DNA from: Massilia rhizosphaerae
GTDB lineage: Bacteria; Pseudomonadota; Gammaproteobacteria; Burkholderiales; Burkholderiaceae_D
Direction: 5' to 3'
Length of the DNA: 64,000 bases
Assembly (NCBI RefSeq): GCF_016093545.1
Contig: NZ_JADKYX010000010.1
Span: forward strand, 62,001-126,000
A program made the translations under genes and the position numbers. The first letter of the stretch is position 1, and every line of letters begins with the position of its first letter. This document shows positions 35,431 through 45,332 of this stretch, one piece after another. The notes under the pieces were generated by a model. That model searched no databases. It was not told the DNA's origin and was given only the letters and a program-made list of their open reading frames with translations.

Positions 35431-37827
35431 TCACGCCGCGACCGTGGCCGGCACCTCGCATTGCAGGAATTTGTCGAATTCCGGCAGCGCCATCGGCCGG
35501 GCGAACAGATAGCCCTGCGCCTCGTCGCAGCGGCAGTCGCGCAGCGTTTCCATCACCTCTTCCGTCTCGATGCCCTCCGCGACCACCTTCAGGCCCAGCG
35601 CATGGGCCATGTGGACGAGGGCCGCGACGAACTCGTCGCCGTTCGCGTCGAGGCTCTGCTCCAGGAAGTAGGAGCGGTCCAGCTTGAGCACGTCGACGGG
35701 AAAGCGCTTCAGGTACGACAGGCTCGAATAGCCGGTGCCGAAATCGTCCAGCGCGAGTTTGACGCCGAGCCGCTTGAGGCGCCGGAGCACGTCGACGGAT
35801 TGTTCGGTGTCCTCGATCAGGGCGCTTTCCGTCAGTTCCAGTTCCAGCGCGCGCGCCGGGAAGCCGGATTCGCGCAACGCCTGCTCCACCTCGGCCACGA
35901 GGCTGGCCGTGCGCAGCTGGCGGGCCGACACGTTCACGGACACGTGCAACGTGGTCCCGTACTTGTCGCCGAGGCGCTTGCCCACGCGGCAGGCTTCCTG
36001 CAGCACCCAGCGGCCGATCGCCTCGATGTGGCCGCGCTCTTCCGCGATCGGGATGAATTCGAGGGGCGACACGCGCCCGAGGTCCGGATGGTGCCAGCGC
36101 AGCAGCACTTCCACGCCGCGCAGGCGCAGGGTGCGCACGTCCACGCGCGGCTGGTAGTAAAGCTCGAACTGGCCCAGTTCCAGCGCGCGCCGCAGCGCCG
36201 CCTCGATCTGCAGGCGGCGCCGCGCCTCCACGCTCATCTCCGGCTCGAAGAACTGGTAGGAGCTTGCGCCCAGCGCCTTCGCCCTGTACATCGCCGTGTC
36301 CGCGTTCTGGAACAGCAGGTCGGCCGTCACGCCCTCCTGGCAGGACAGGCTGATGCCGATCGACGCGCCCACGCACATCTCGAGGCCGTCGATGTAGAAC
36401 GGCACGGTCAAGGTCTTGAGCAGCCGCTGCGCGATGCCGGCGGCGGCTTCGCGGCCCGTGCAATGGGCCGCCACGACGAATTCGTCGCCGCCCAGCCGCG
36501 CCACGACGTCGCCCGGCCGCATGCACGACTGCAGCCGCTGCCCCACCTGCTGCAGCAGGACGTCGCCGGCCGCGTGGCCCAGCGAATCGTTGACTTCCTT
36601 GAAGCGGTTCAGGTCGATGAACATCACGGTCGTCGCGGCCTGGCTGCGCTTCTGCGCCAGCATCGCCTTCAGGTGGCCGTTGAGCCACGCCCGGTTGGGC
36701 AGGCCCGTGAGGTCGTCGCGCGTGGCCAGCTGTTCCAGCCGTTCTTCCGCGCGCTTGCGGTCCGAGATATCGTGGAAGAACACGGACAGGCCGTCCTCGC
36801 GGGCGTACACGCGCAGGCTGAGCCACGTACCGGCCGGCTCGTAGAATGCCTCGAACGACGCGTTCTCGCGCAGCTCCATCGCGCGCCGGTAGGTGCGCGC
36901 GATATCCGTGTCCGCGAGGCCCTGCGCGAGATCCCACAGCACGCGGCCCGTCGACTCGCCCGGCGGCACGCCGGCGAACACCTCGGCCAGGGTGTTGGCG
37001 TAGGTGATCTCCCAGTTGCGGTTCACCGAGAAGAAGCCGTCCTCGATACTTTCCAGGATCGTGCGCACGTGCGCGTGCGCGTGCTCGACCCGGTGCAGCA
37101 TCTCCCGTTCGCGCGTGATGTCGCGCGACACGAGGACGGCGCCGAACACGGTCCCGGTGACGGGGTCCGCCACCTTGCGCGCCTTCGTCCCCAGCGACAC
37201 GTAATGGCCGTCGCGGTGCTGCTTGCGGACTTCGACCGCCTCGGCGATGTCTTCCCCGGCCAGGATGCGCGCCAGCACGTCGGCGGCGGCCGCGCAGTCG
37301 TCGGGATGCAGGAAACGGAACACGGGCTGCCCCACCATCTCCGCCGCCTGCCGGCCGATGACGGTCTCGTACGACGGCGACACGTGGAGGTAGCGGCCCT
37401 CGGCGTCGCAGTGGGCGATCAGGTCCATGCTGTGATCGACGATCAGCCGGTGCTCCGCCTCGCTCCTGAGCGCCCGGTCGAGTGTCGCCCGCTGTTCCGT
37501 GACGTCGGCGAACGCGCCGGCATAGCCCGCGCAGCGGCCGTCGGCCGCCACGCGCGGCAGGCCGGACATGACGACGCGCCGCATGGCCCAGTCCGCGCAC
37601 CGGACCTGGACGTCGAGCTCGAACGGCGCCTGGCGCGCCAGCGCGTCCGCGACGGCGCGCGCGGCGTCGGCCCCGTCGGCGGCGACGCGCTCGCGCAGCC
37701 AGTCCACGAGCGCCGTGCCGCTCGTGAGGGGCGGCAGCGGGCCGGTGCCTTGATCGACGGCGGACGTGCAGATGCCTTGCGTATCCGTTGTCCAGATGCT
37801 CGCGATGAACGATGTGGGCTGTAACAT
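35431..37827 (-). CDS. PAS-PAS-PAS-GGDEF-EAL cyclic-di-GMP protein
   Basis: A 798-residue soluble signalling protein with up to three PAS-type sensor regions (about 10-110, 120-238, 250-355), a GGDEF domain with intact GGDEF at 446-450, and an EAL domain at about 540-790. The EAL signature is EVLLRW (EVL at 573-575), keeping the catalytic Glu; DDFGTGYSSL and KVVAEGIE are intact. Both synthase and phosphodiesterase chemistry look possible; such hybrids often use one. There is no transmembrane segment, so the input is cytoplasmic. It stands alone between a repeat pair and cheV. Confidence 0.9.
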   Translation of the reverse strand: MLQPTSFIASIWTTDTQGICTSAVDQGTGPLPPLTSGTALVDWLRERVAADGADAARAVADALARQAPFELDVQVRCADWAMRRVVMSGLPRVAADGRCAGYAGAFADVTEQRATLDRALRSEAEHRLIVDHSMDLIAHCDAEGRYLHVSPSYETVIGRQAAEMVGQPVFRFLHPDDCAAAADVLARILAGEDIAEAVEVRKQHRDGHYVSLGTKARKVADPVTGTVFGAVLVSRDITREREMLHRVEHAHAHVRTILESIEDGFFSVNRNWEITYANTLAEVFAGVPPGESTGRVLWDLAQGLADTDIARTYRRAMELRENASFEAFYEPAGTWLSLRVYAREDGLSVFFHDISDRKRAEERLEQLATRDDLTGLPNRAWLNGHLKAMLAQKRSQAATTVMFIDLNRFKEVNDSLGHAAGDVLLQQVGQRLQSCMRPGDVVARLGGDEFVVAAHCTGREAAAGIAQRLLKTLTVPFYIDGLEMCVGASIGISLSCQEGVTADLLFQNADTAMYRAKALGASSYQFFEPEMSVEARRRLQIEAALRRALELGQFELYYQPRVDVRTLRLRGVEVLLRWHHPDLGRVSPLEFIPIAEERGHIEAIGRWVLQEACRVGKRLGDKYGTTLHVSVNVSARQLRTASLVAEVEQALRESGFPARALELELTESALIEDTEQSVDVLRRLKRLGVKLALDDFGTGYSSLSYLKRFPVDVLKLDRSYFLEQSLDANGDEFVAALVHMAHALGLKVVAEGIETEEVMETLRDCRCDEAQGYLFARPMALPEFDKFLQCEVPATVAA

Positions 37828-38010
37828 GGGCTGAAAAAGTGGGAACCGGAGTCTATGCGACCATTATGCGTCGATAGTGTTTCCGTAGGAAAACTCTTAC
37901 GAGGATTCGGTGCAAAGCGTTGCCCAGCTACAACTGAACGGGGCGCGCGGCGACACCGCCGACGCAGAGTCGGTACCGGGGCGAAGTCGGGTGAAGGCGG
38001 TGCGGGGAGC

Positions 38011-38038
38011 GCGGCCCGGCCAATGTGGCCGGCACCGC
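38011..38038 (-). other. Stem-loop downstream of cheV
   Basis: CCGGCC and GGCCGG pair around AATGT, with outer GCGG/CCGC extending the stem past a small bulge. It lies 14 nt after the cheV stop and has no T-run. The remaining 37828-38051 gap shows nothing else. Confidence 0.4.
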
Positions 38039-38051
38039 GCGGAAAAACGGA

Positions 38052-39011
38052 TTACTGGCGCAGCAGCGTGCGCAGCGTGCGCGACAAGTCCTCGGCCGAG
38101 AACTTGGCGACATAGGCGTCGGCGCGCACGTTCTTGACGTGTTCCTCGTTCGTCGTGCCGGACAGCGACGAGTGGATGACGACCGGCATATTGCCGAAGC
38201 GCGCATTGGACTTGATGTTGCGGGTCAGCGTGAAACCGTCCATCTCCGGCATCTCGAGGTCGGTCAGCACGAGCGCGACCTTGTCGTGCACGGTCTTGCC
38301 TTCGGCCTCGGCCGCCTCGGCGATGTGGTTCAGCTGGTCCCAGCACTCCTTGCCGCTCTTGGTCATCACGAACGGCAGGCCCATGGCGTCCAGTCCCTGC
38401 TCGATCAGCGCGCGCGCGACGACGGAATCGTCGGCCGCGAGGATCACGGCGCCCGGCTTGAGCTTCATCTTGTCGCCCACGGCCTGCTCGACGTTTTCCG
38501 TGTGCGCGTCCGGGTTCAGGTTGCGCAGGATCGTCTCGACGTCCAGCACCTGGGCCAGGCGGGCGGGCTCGCCGTCCACCGCTTCCAGGCGCGCGATGCT
38601 CGTGACCATGCCGCTGCCGGCGCTGCGCTCGGCCGACATCACCTGCGTCCAGTCGAGGCGCACGATTTCTTCCACGCTTTCCACGGCGAATGCCTGCGTG
38701 GTGCGGGCGAATTCCGTCACCAGCATGATGTTCAGGCCCGTCACGGGCGTCACGCCGGCGATGCCGGGCAGGTCGAGGACCTGGATGATCTGGCCGCGCA
38801 GATTGACCACGCCGAGGACGTGATCGGGCGCGCCGGCGACCTTGGTGATCGTCGGCATGGCGACGATCTCGCGAATCTTGAAGACGTTAATGCCGAACAA
38901 TTCGCTATGTTCGCCATTGGCGTCGCCGCCGAGGCGGAAGAGCAACAGCTCGAATTTGTTCGTGCCCGTAAGGTTGCTGCGCTCGTCGACTTCCTGCTGA
39001 ACCGATTTCAT
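38052..39011 (-). CDS. cheV: Chemotaxis coupling protein CheV
   Basis: A 319-residue protein with an N-terminal CheW domain (about 15-170, LGVVNLRGQIIQVLDL) and a C-terminal receiver. The receiver has the acidic pair D194-D195, phospho-acceptor D251 in LTDLEMPEMDG, and the Thr/Ser-Lys switch region (HSSL, AKF). It would couple chemoreceptors to CheA and be tuned by phosphorylation. It is monocistronic here; no other che genes are in the window. Confidence 0.94.
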   Translation of the reverse strand: MKSVQQEVDERSNLTGTNKFELLLFRLGGDANGEHSELFGINVFKIREIVAMPTITKVAGAPDHVLGVVNLRGQIIQVLDLPGIAGVTPVTGLNIMLVTEFARTTQAFAVESVEEIVRLDWTQVMSAERSAGSGMVTSIARLEAVDGEPARLAQVLDVETILRNLNPDAHTENVEQAVGDKMKLKPGAVILAADDSVVARALIEQGLDAMGLPFVMTKSGKECWDQLNHIAEAAEAEGKTVHDKVALVLTDLEMPEMDGFTLTRNIKSNARFGNMPVVIHSSLSGTTNEEHVKNVRADAYVAKFSAEDLSRTLRTLLRQ

Positions 39012-39164
39012 GTCTCATCCCAGAGAGGTTGATTCTTTTGGGAAATTCTAGACGTGAACCGGCCTTCGGTGTAACGACGAGCTTGAATCTTGGTAACTTT
39101 TTGGCGATTCCGTTCCAAAAAACCACACAAGTTTGACGAATTCGTAACGCGGGTGCCGCCCGCC

Positions 39165-40133
39165 TCACGCGGCCGGCGCCCCCGTCGGCGCCGCATCGAC
39201 TTCGCGCAGCGCCTGGCGCGCCATCTCGAGGATGCCTTCGTACGATTTCGCCGCCGCGATGAAGCGCCCGTTGTGGCAAAACCCCGCATCCGGCACGCCC
39301 GTGACGGCCGCCAGGTCGGCGTCGCGCAGGCCGGCCCAGGCCGCCGGCAGGTCGGCGCGCGCCTCGAAGCTTTCGGCGCTGACGGGCACCGTGTGGATCA
39401 TGTGGCGCTGCTCGGCCAGGTTGTAGCTGATGACGAACAGGACTTTCGGCATCTCCTTGCGCACGACGGCCGTCCACGGCAGCGCCCCGTTCTTGAGGAA
39501 CAGCACGCGGCCGCCCTCGAGGACCTCGGCCCGGCGCACCTGCTCAACGGCGAGCAGCGCGCCCACGCGGTACTTGACGGCGTTGATCATCAGGTCGGTG
39601 AGGAGGTCCAGCACGCGCCGGAACTGGGCGTCGCGATAGGCTTCCGCGGCGGGGCCGTAGCCCAGCCGCTGCTCGTCCATCCAGTTCGGATTGAAGCCGG
39701 ACACGATGGCGGACAGCCCGTAGCTGCCGGGCGCGTTGCGGGCCGCTCCGACGTCGGACAGGTCGAGGTATTGCACGACGTCGGCGTCGATCGCATACGC
39801 CATCTGCTGCGCGACGTCGTCCGACAGCTTGTAGCCCGCATGGCGCTCGGCCAGCAGCGCGACGCAGCGTGCACCGTGCTCGCGCCACACGAGGCCCGCG
39901 CTGGCATACGGCACGCCGCTGACGCGGGCGCCGTCGAAGCCCTTCTGGTGATGGTCGAAGCGGCCCGCGGCCGGGTCCCACACGCCGCCCACGTCGATGG
40001 CGACGTCGGCCTTGGCAATTGTAGCCGGGTCGCGCGTGCGCACGAGTTCCGCCTCCGGATACAACAACAACAGGACGGCCACCGCCCACGCATCGTCCGC
40101 GTGGAATTTACCGCCATGGGTCACGATCAACAT
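39165..40133 (-). CDS. MYG1-family metal-dependent protein
   Basis: A 322-residue cytoplasmic protein of the MYG1 (UPF0160) family, related to DHH phosphoesterases. THGGKFHADDAW at residues 4-15 and DVGGVWDPAAGRFDHHQ near 51-67 supply the His/Asp cluster for divalent metals. Eukaryotic MYG1 is a 3'-5' exonuclease; bacterial members are poorly characterised, so nuclease activity is inference. The start at 40133 has GGAG 6 nt upstream and begins at the conserved MLIVTHGG, whereas the frame continues further without support. Confidence 0.85.
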   Translation of the reverse strand: MLIVTHGGKFHADDAWAVAVLLLLYPEAELVRTRDPATIAKADVAIDVGGVWDPAAGRFDHHQKGFDGARVSGVPYASAGLVWREHGARCVALLAERHAGYKLSDDVAQQMAYAIDADVVQYLDLSDVGAARNAPGSYGLSAIVSGFNPNWMDEQRLGYGPAAEAYRDAQFRRVLDLLTDLMINAVKYRVGALLAVEQVRRAEVLEGGRVLFLKNGALPWTAVVRKEMPKVLFVISYNLAEQRHMIHTVPVSAESFEARADLPAAWAGLRDADLAAVTGVPDAGFCHNGRFIAAAKSYEGILEMARQALREVDAAPTGAPAA

Positions 40134-40236
40134 GCTTGCTCCAGTGTGAATGCCCGGCACCGCATCGTTCGCATGCGCGCCACATGCCGGATGATACCGG
40201 CTTTGGCGCCAAGGCCGGGCACGCATGTCATGACTT

Positions 40237-42945
40237 TCAGCCGCGTGCCGCGCCGATGAAGTATTTTTCGAACGCGTCGCGGGGCATCGGCTGGCTCAGG
40301 TAATACCCCTGGATCTCGTCGCACCTCAGCAACCGCAACAGGTTCAGCTGCTCGACGGTCTCCACGCCTTCCGCTACGACCCGCAACTTGAGGGCATGCG
40401 CCAGGCTGATGATGGTCGACACGAGCGTCAGGTTCTCGGGCTTCTCGGTCATGTCGACGATGAAGCAGCGGTCGATCTTGAGCGTATCCGCGGGCAATTT
40501 GAGAAGATAGTTCAGCGAAGAAAAACCGGTCCCGAAGTCGTCGATCGCGATGCGCACGCCCATCGCGCGGATCGCGCTCAACTTCGTGATGCTGTCTTCC
40601 GGGTGTGCCATGATGGCACTCTCCGTGATTTCGATCTCCAGCGCGCCATCCACTGCCTGCGTGCCGAGGTCCTGCTTGAAATACTCCATGAAGCGCGGAT
40701 GCTGCAGCTGCACGGTGGACAGGTTGACGGCCACGCGCACTGGCCGCAGTCCCGTCGCGCGCCAGTGCGCGAGGTCGGTGATCACCTGGCGTATGACCCA
40801 CCGGCCGATGTCGTGGATCATCGTCGACTCCTCGAGCATCCCGATGAAACGCGCCGGCGTCACCAGGCCGAGTTCGGGACTGCGCCAGCGCAGCAATGCT
40901 TCGGCACTGTCGGTCTTGCCCGTCAGAATATCAAGCTTGGGCTGGTAATACAGGTCGAATTCGTCGTGTCCGTAGGCATTGCGCAACTGGTTTTCCAGCG
41001 TCATCTTCGACGCGATCTCCTCCGTCATTCTCTGGGTGAAGAAGAGATAACGGGCCGCGCCCGCCTTCGCCTGCTTCAATGCCGCCTCGGCATGGCGAAA
41101 CAGCGTTTCCGCATCGGTGCCGTCGCCCGGAGAGACGGCGACGCCGACCTTCGCGCCGAGCCGCACGGGCGTGCCGTCGATGTGAAACGCATGTTGCGGG
41201 AAGACTGCCGTCATCCGCTCGGCGAAGCGCGCGGCGCGCTCGCCCCGCTCGGCACGGGGCAGGACGACCGCGAACGCGTCGCCGCCGAACCGCGCCAGCA
41301 GGTTCGGATCGCCCGTTTCATTCTGGAGCCATTGGGCAACCTGGCGCAACAGGTCGTCGCCGGCCTGCCAGCCATAGTTGTCGTTCAACTGCTTGAAGCG
41401 CTCCAGGTTGATCGCGCACACCGCGACTTCTTCCTGCGCCGTGCCCCCCATCCTCACGAATTGCGACACGCGCTCAAAGAACAGCGTCCGGTTGGCGAGT
41501 CCGGTCAACTCGTCGTAGTACGCCAGGTAGTTCAGGCGCTGTTCCTTTTCGATGTGGTCCAGGGAAAAAGCGATGTCGCGCGCGATTTCGTCGAGCGCCT
41601 TCAGTTCCTGCGGCTGTGCGAGCGCGGCGCGGTCCCCGGCGAAGAAGACCGCGAGGCCGACGCATTTCCCGTCGACCAGGAACGGCAGCACCGCCATCGC
41701 GACGAGGCCGTGCTCCGCCGCCAGACGTGCGAGCTGCGGGCTGGCCGAGTGGTCGAGGTGGTCGGCAACGACGACCTTTCCCCCGGCGGCGGCGCGCGCG
41801 GTCGCCTCCGCGAACGCCGGGTCGCCGCGCGCCAGCAGCTTGCGCAACGCCTCCGGCAACGCCGCGCCCGAGGGAGCGCACGCTTGCGCGCAGAGGCGGC
41901 CCGACACGGCGTCGCGGTCGCAGACGAGCGCGGCGCGGAATTCGCCGACTTCACACGCGATCCGGCTCGTCTCGTGATACAGGTAGTCGCGGTCGTGCGC
42001 GTGCACGATCAGCATGTTGATGCTGCTTTGCATCGCATAGACGCGGTTCAGGTAGCGGATCTGGCGCACCGCGTCGATACGCTCGGTGACGTCCGTCAGG
42101 CCCACGACGCAGCCGATCAACCGTTCTCCGTCCACCAACGGCGCGGCGTTCAGGATGAAGTGGCGTTGTGCGCCATCCGACGCGAGGATGACGTCGACGT
42201 GCCGCATCGGCTTCCCGGCCAGCGCGGCGCCGAGGTCGAAAGCGCCGCCACCCTCGCACGTCAACGGAAACGCCGTGCCGAAGGCCTGCCCGGAAGGGTC
42301 CATCGCGCACAATGCCCGGGCCGAATCGCTGATGCGCTCGATCTTCCCGGCGGCATCGCACACGACGATCGCCTCGATCGTCTGGCGCAGGATGGACCGC
42401 GCCAGCCGCTCGGCGGCGGCCACCTCCGCGAGCCGCTGGCGCTGCTCGCTGATGTCCGTGACGACGAGGCAGAAGATGGCTTCCTGCTCGCCGCCGAACA
42501 GGCGCGCGGCGGACAGGCTGGCCGGCAGCACCCGGCCTCCGGCGCATTTCAGGTCGACCTCGGTGCGCGTCGGCGCGGCGCCCGCGGCGGCGATGGTCGC
42601 CTCGAGCGACGCGCGCGAGTCGCCCACCACGTAGTCGCGCAGGAGGCTGCCGATCACCCGCTCCAGCGGCACGCCGAGCATGCGGGCCAGTTGCTGGTTG
42701 CAGTACAGGACGACGCCGGCCGGGGACAGCGTGACCGCGCCCTCGCTCATCGACTCGATGAGATGGCGGTAGACGCGGTCGGCCCCTTCCAGCGTATAGA
42801 TCTGCGCGCCGCGCGTGCCCTCCACCACCACCGCGTCGACCTCCCCGCCGCGGATGGCGCGCAGGACGTCCTCGGCCTCGGCCAGTCGCTGCCGCAGGGC
42901 GTCGCGCTCGGCCGCGAGTTCCTCCGTCGACGGAACATGTGCCAT
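40237..42945 (-). CDS. PAS/GAF sensor with degenerate GGDEF and intact EAL, last gene of kai operon
   Basis: A 902-residue soluble protein. Residues 1-60 (LRAIRGGEVDAVVVEG, IYTLEGADRVYRHLIE) form a leader I recall from sensor proteins next to kaiB genes. PAS domains follow at about 60-170 and 180-290, a GAF-like domain at about 305-465, then GGDEF and EAL. The synthase site is degenerate: GGDAF at 554-558 and AINLERF where an Asp is expected. EAL is intact (EALLRW 682-687, DDFGTGFSSL, VVAEGVE). It is therefore probably a c-di-GMP phosphodiesterase. It starts 13 nt after the second kaiB stop, in the same operon, so its input is plausibly KaiB/KaiC. Confidence 0.9.
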   Translation of the reverse strand: MAHVPSTEELAAERDALRQRLAEAEDVLRAIRGGEVDAVVVEGTRGAQIYTLEGADRVYRHLIESMSEGAVTLSPAGVVLYCNQQLARMLGVPLERVIGSLLRDYVVGDSRASLEATIAAAGAAPTRTEVDLKCAGGRVLPASLSAARLFGGEQEAIFCLVVTDISEQRQRLAEVAAAERLARSILRQTIEAIVVCDAAGKIERISDSARALCAMDPSGQAFGTAFPLTCEGGGAFDLGAALAGKPMRHVDVILASDGAQRHFILNAAPLVDGERLIGCVVGLTDVTERIDAVRQIRYLNRVYAMQSSINMLIVHAHDRDYLYHETSRIACEVGEFRAALVCDRDAVSGRLCAQACAPSGAALPEALRKLLARGDPAFAEATARAAAGGKVVVADHLDHSASPQLARLAAEHGLVAMAVLPFLVDGKCVGLAVFFAGDRAALAQPQELKALDEIARDIAFSLDHIEKEQRLNYLAYYDELTGLANRTLFFERVSQFVRMGGTAQEEVAVCAINLERFKQLNDNYGWQAGDDLLRQVAQWLQNETGDPNLLARFGGDAFAVVLPRAERGERAARFAERMTAVFPQHAFHIDGTPVRLGAKVGVAVSPGDGTDAETLFRHAEAALKQAKAGAARYLFFTQRMTEEIASKMTLENQLRNAYGHDEFDLYYQPKLDILTGKTDSAEALLRWRSPELGLVTPARFIGMLEESTMIHDIGRWVIRQVITDLAHWRATGLRPVRVAVNLSTVQLQHPRFMEYFKQDLGTQAVDGALEIEITESAIMAHPEDSITKLSAIRAMGVRIAIDDFGTGFSSLNYLLKLPADTLKIDRCFIVDMTEKPENLTLVSTIISLAHALKLRVVAEGVETVEQLNLLRLLRCDEIQGYYLSQPMPRDAFEKYFIGAARG

Positions 42946-42958
42946 CGGGGCCCCTTCG

Positions 42959-43297
42959 TCAAGCGGCCGGCACCAGGTCGAGCTGCACCAGCACGCGCTC
43001 CGTGTCCGACAGGTCGCCGACGACCCGCCGCAGCGGCGCCGGCAGCTGCTTGATCAGCGTGGGCACCGCCACGATCTGGGCATTGCGGGCAAGCTCCGGC
43101 TGCTGGCGCACGTCGATCACCTCGAGTTCGTAGCGTCCCTCGAGGTGACTCTTGCAGATCGCGCGCAGGTTCTCGATGGCGCGGCTGGAACGCGGCGTCA
43201 GGCCCGTGACGTACAGGCGCAGCACGTAACGGCCCGCGCCGCGCTCGCGCAAGGCCCGCTCGAAAGCCGAGGTGGCGTCCGTCTTGCGTTCGGTCAT
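42959..43297 (-). CDS. kaiB: KaiB-family protein (second copy)
   Basis: A 112-residue thioredoxin-like KaiB protein. [20 protein letters not shown] is the conserved first strand-helix, [14 protein letters not shown] and [12 protein letters not shown] follow, and [15 protein letters not shown] ends the domain. The start at 43297 has GGGAGG 6 nt upstream and overlaps the previous kaiB stop in ATGA. KaiB in cyanobacteria binds the CI ring of KaiC after fold switching; whether this one does is not known. A roughly 20-residue N-terminal extension precedes the fold. Confidence 0.92.
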   Translation of the reverse strand: MTERKTDATSAFERALRERGAGRYVLRLYVTGLTPRSSRAIENLRAICKSHLEGRYELEVIDVRQQPELARNAQIVAVPTLIKQLPAPLRRVVGDLSDTERVLVQLDLVPAA

Positions 43298-43644
43298 CGG
43301 GCGCCTCCCGGTTGCGCCGACGCCCCGTGCCCCTGGCCGGGCAGCAACTCGAGCCCGACGAGCACGCGCTCCGTGTTGGCCAGGTCGCCGATGATCCTGC
43401 GCACCGGCTCGGGCAGCTTGCGCACGAGCGTGGGGATCGCGAGGATCTGGTCCTCCCGGGCACGCTCGGGATGATCGACGAGGTCGATCACCTCGATCGT
43501 ATATTTGCCCGCCAAATAGGTTTCGCACAGGCGCTTCAGGTTACCGAATGCGGTGATCGACCTGGGCGTCAGGCCGGCCACGTACAGCCGCAGCGTCCAG
43601 TGGTCGCGATCGTCCTCGGGAGCGGCGCCCTGCTCGATGGTCAT
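43294..43644 (-). CDS. kaiB: KaiB-family protein (first copy)
   Basis: A 116-residue KaiB protein, clearly paralogous to its neighbour. [48 protein letters not shown] and [17 protein letters not shown] cover the fold, with a short Gly/Gln-rich tail. It overlaps kaiC upstream and the second kaiB downstream, each in ATGA, so three proteins should be made in a fixed ratio. Two different KaiB copies could give alternative partners for one KaiC. Confidence 0.93.
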   Translation of the reverse strand: MTIEQGAAPEDDRDHWTLRLYVAGLTPRSITAFGNLKRLCETYLAGKYTIEVIDLVDHPERAREDQILAIPTLVRKLPEPVRRIIGDLANTERVLVGLELLPGQGHGASAQPGGAR

Positions 43645-45332
43645 GTCGAACTCCTTGTCGTTCCGCTCGCGGCTGGCCGACCGTACGGCGCCGGGCCGGC
43701 ACGCGCACCGGCCATCTCGGCCTCGGCCTGCTGCACCGCCAATTCGGCCTGCAGCGCCGCGATATGCGCCTGCGCGGCGGCATGGCGCCGTTCGGCCAGG
43801 CGTTGACGCGCGGCCATCGCCTGCATGTCCGCGTAGGCGATGTCGCGTTCCCGGCGCTCGCGCAGCGCCCGCATGCTGCCGGTCTGCAATTCGCCCGACG
43901 GGCCTGTGCACGCTTCGCGGATCTCGATGCCGTGTTCCGTCAGGACGAATTCGCGGATCTGGTTCGAGTTGGCCACGCCGCGCGCCTTGAGCACGTGCAG
44001 GATACGGTTGCGTTCGGCGCCGACTTCCAGGTCGCGCAGCAGCAGCCAGACGTCCATCAGCGACGCGATGCCGGCGTCGGTCGCTTCCAGCGGCGCGCCG
44101 CCCGCCGTCAGGCTGGTGAAGAACGCCGTAATGCCGTGCGTCTTGAACAGGTCGATCAGCGCGATCAACGTCGCCTTGACCTCGTTCGGCGCGCCGAGCG
44201 CGCCGAAACCCGTGATCGGGTCGACGACGACGAGTTGCGGCCGGAACTCGGCTACGCCCTTGTGCGCCGCCAACAGGTGCATTTCGAGCCCGCAAAAAGT
44301 CGGGCGCTCCGCATGGAACCGCAACAGGCCGTCCCGCTGCGCCGTCTCGAGGTCGATGCCGATCGACCGCATGTTGCGCATGATCTGGCCGGGCGACTCC
44401 TCGTACGCGAACCAGAGGCAGCGTTCGCCCCGGCGCCGCCCCGCGTCGACGAAGTGGGCGGCGAGGCTGGACTTGCCGGCACCGGCCGTGCCGGAGACGA
44501 GGACGCTGCTGCCGCGAAAGAAGGAGTGGCCGTCCAGCATCGCGTCCAGCGCGGGAACGCCGGAGGACACGCGCTCCGTGCTGGCCGCGTGCGCGAGGCC
44601 GAGCGCGGTGAGCGGAAGCAGGGACATGCCCGTGCTGTCGATCAGGAACGGGAATTCCCCGCTCCCGTGCAGCGAGCCGCGGTACTTGACGATGCGCAGG
44701 CGCCGCGTGGCCAACTGCCCCTCGATACGGTTGCTCAGGAGAATTACACAGTCGGCGATGTATTCCTCGAGCCCGAAGCGCGACAGATTGTCGCCGCTGC
44801 GCTCGGCGGTGGCGATCGTGGTGACGCCCTTGCCTTTCAGCCACTCGAACAGGCGCCGCACTTCGGCGCGCAGCAGCGCGGCGTCGGACAGCGCGGCGAA
44901 CAGCACTTCGAGGGTGTCGAGCACGACGCGCTTCGCGCCGATGGCGTCGATGGCCGCCTCCAGGCGAACGAACAGACCATCCAGGTCGTAGGCGCCGGCC
45001 TCCTCGATCTGGCTGCGATCGATGCGGACGGTATCGACCACGAATTTGCGCGCCTGGGCGAGCGCGTCGAGGTCGAAGCCGAGGGACGCGACGTTGTCGC
45101 GCAACTCGGCCGCATCTTCTTCGAACGCCATGAAAACCCCGGGTTCGCCGGATTCCATCGCGCCGCGCAACAGGAATTCCATGGCGAGCAGGGTCTTGCC
45201 GCATCCCGGACCGCCGCACACGAGCGTGGCGCGCCCGCGCGGCAGGCCGCCGTACGTGATCGCGTCCAGGCCCTTGATACCGGTCGGACACTTCTCGATG
45301 CCTTTCCGCAATCCAGGCGCGGCCTCGATCAT
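43641..45332 (-). CDS. kaiC: KaiC-family double-domain ATPase
   Basis: A 563-residue protein with tandem RecA-like domains. CI has Walker A GGPGCGKT (40-47) and catalytic FEED (E71, E72); CII has GTAGAGKS (281-288) and YEES (E311, E312). By eye, the cyanobacterial phosphosites T426/S431/T432 align with T418, A423 and S424 (EATDAGIAS), so one site is Ala and one Ser. The tail after about residue 490 is a predicted coiled coil ([15 protein letters not shown]) absent from clock KaiC. The start at 45332, with GGAAAG upstream, begins just before the conserved [13 protein letters not shown]. It is the first gene of the four-gene operon. Confidence 0.93.
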   Translation of the reverse strand: MIEAAPGLRKGIEKCPTGIKGLDAITYGGLPRGRATLVCGGPGCGKTLLAMEFLLRGAMESGEPGVFMAFEEDAAELRDNVASLGFDLDALAQARKFVVDTVRIDRSQIEEAGAYDLDGLFVRLEAAIDAIGAKRVVLDTLEVLFAALSDAALLRAEVRRLFEWLKGKGVTTIATAERSGDNLSRFGLEEYIADCVILLSNRIEGQLATRRLRIVKYRGSLHGSGEFPFLIDSTGMSLLPLTALGLAHAASTERVSSGVPALDAMLDGHSFFRGSSVLVSGTAGAGKSSLAAHFVDAGRRRGERCLWFAYEESPGQIMRNMRSIGIDLETAQRDGLLRFHAERPTFCGLEMHLLAAHKGVAEFRPQLVVVDPITGFGALGAPNEVKATLIALIDLFKTHGITAFFTSLTAGGAPLEATDAGIASLMDVWLLLRDLEVGAERNRILHVLKARGVANSNQIREFVLTEHGIEIREACTGPSGELQTGSMRALRERRERDIAYADMQAMAARQRLAERRHAAAQAHIAALQAELAVQQAEAEMAGARAGPAPYGRPAASGTTRSST

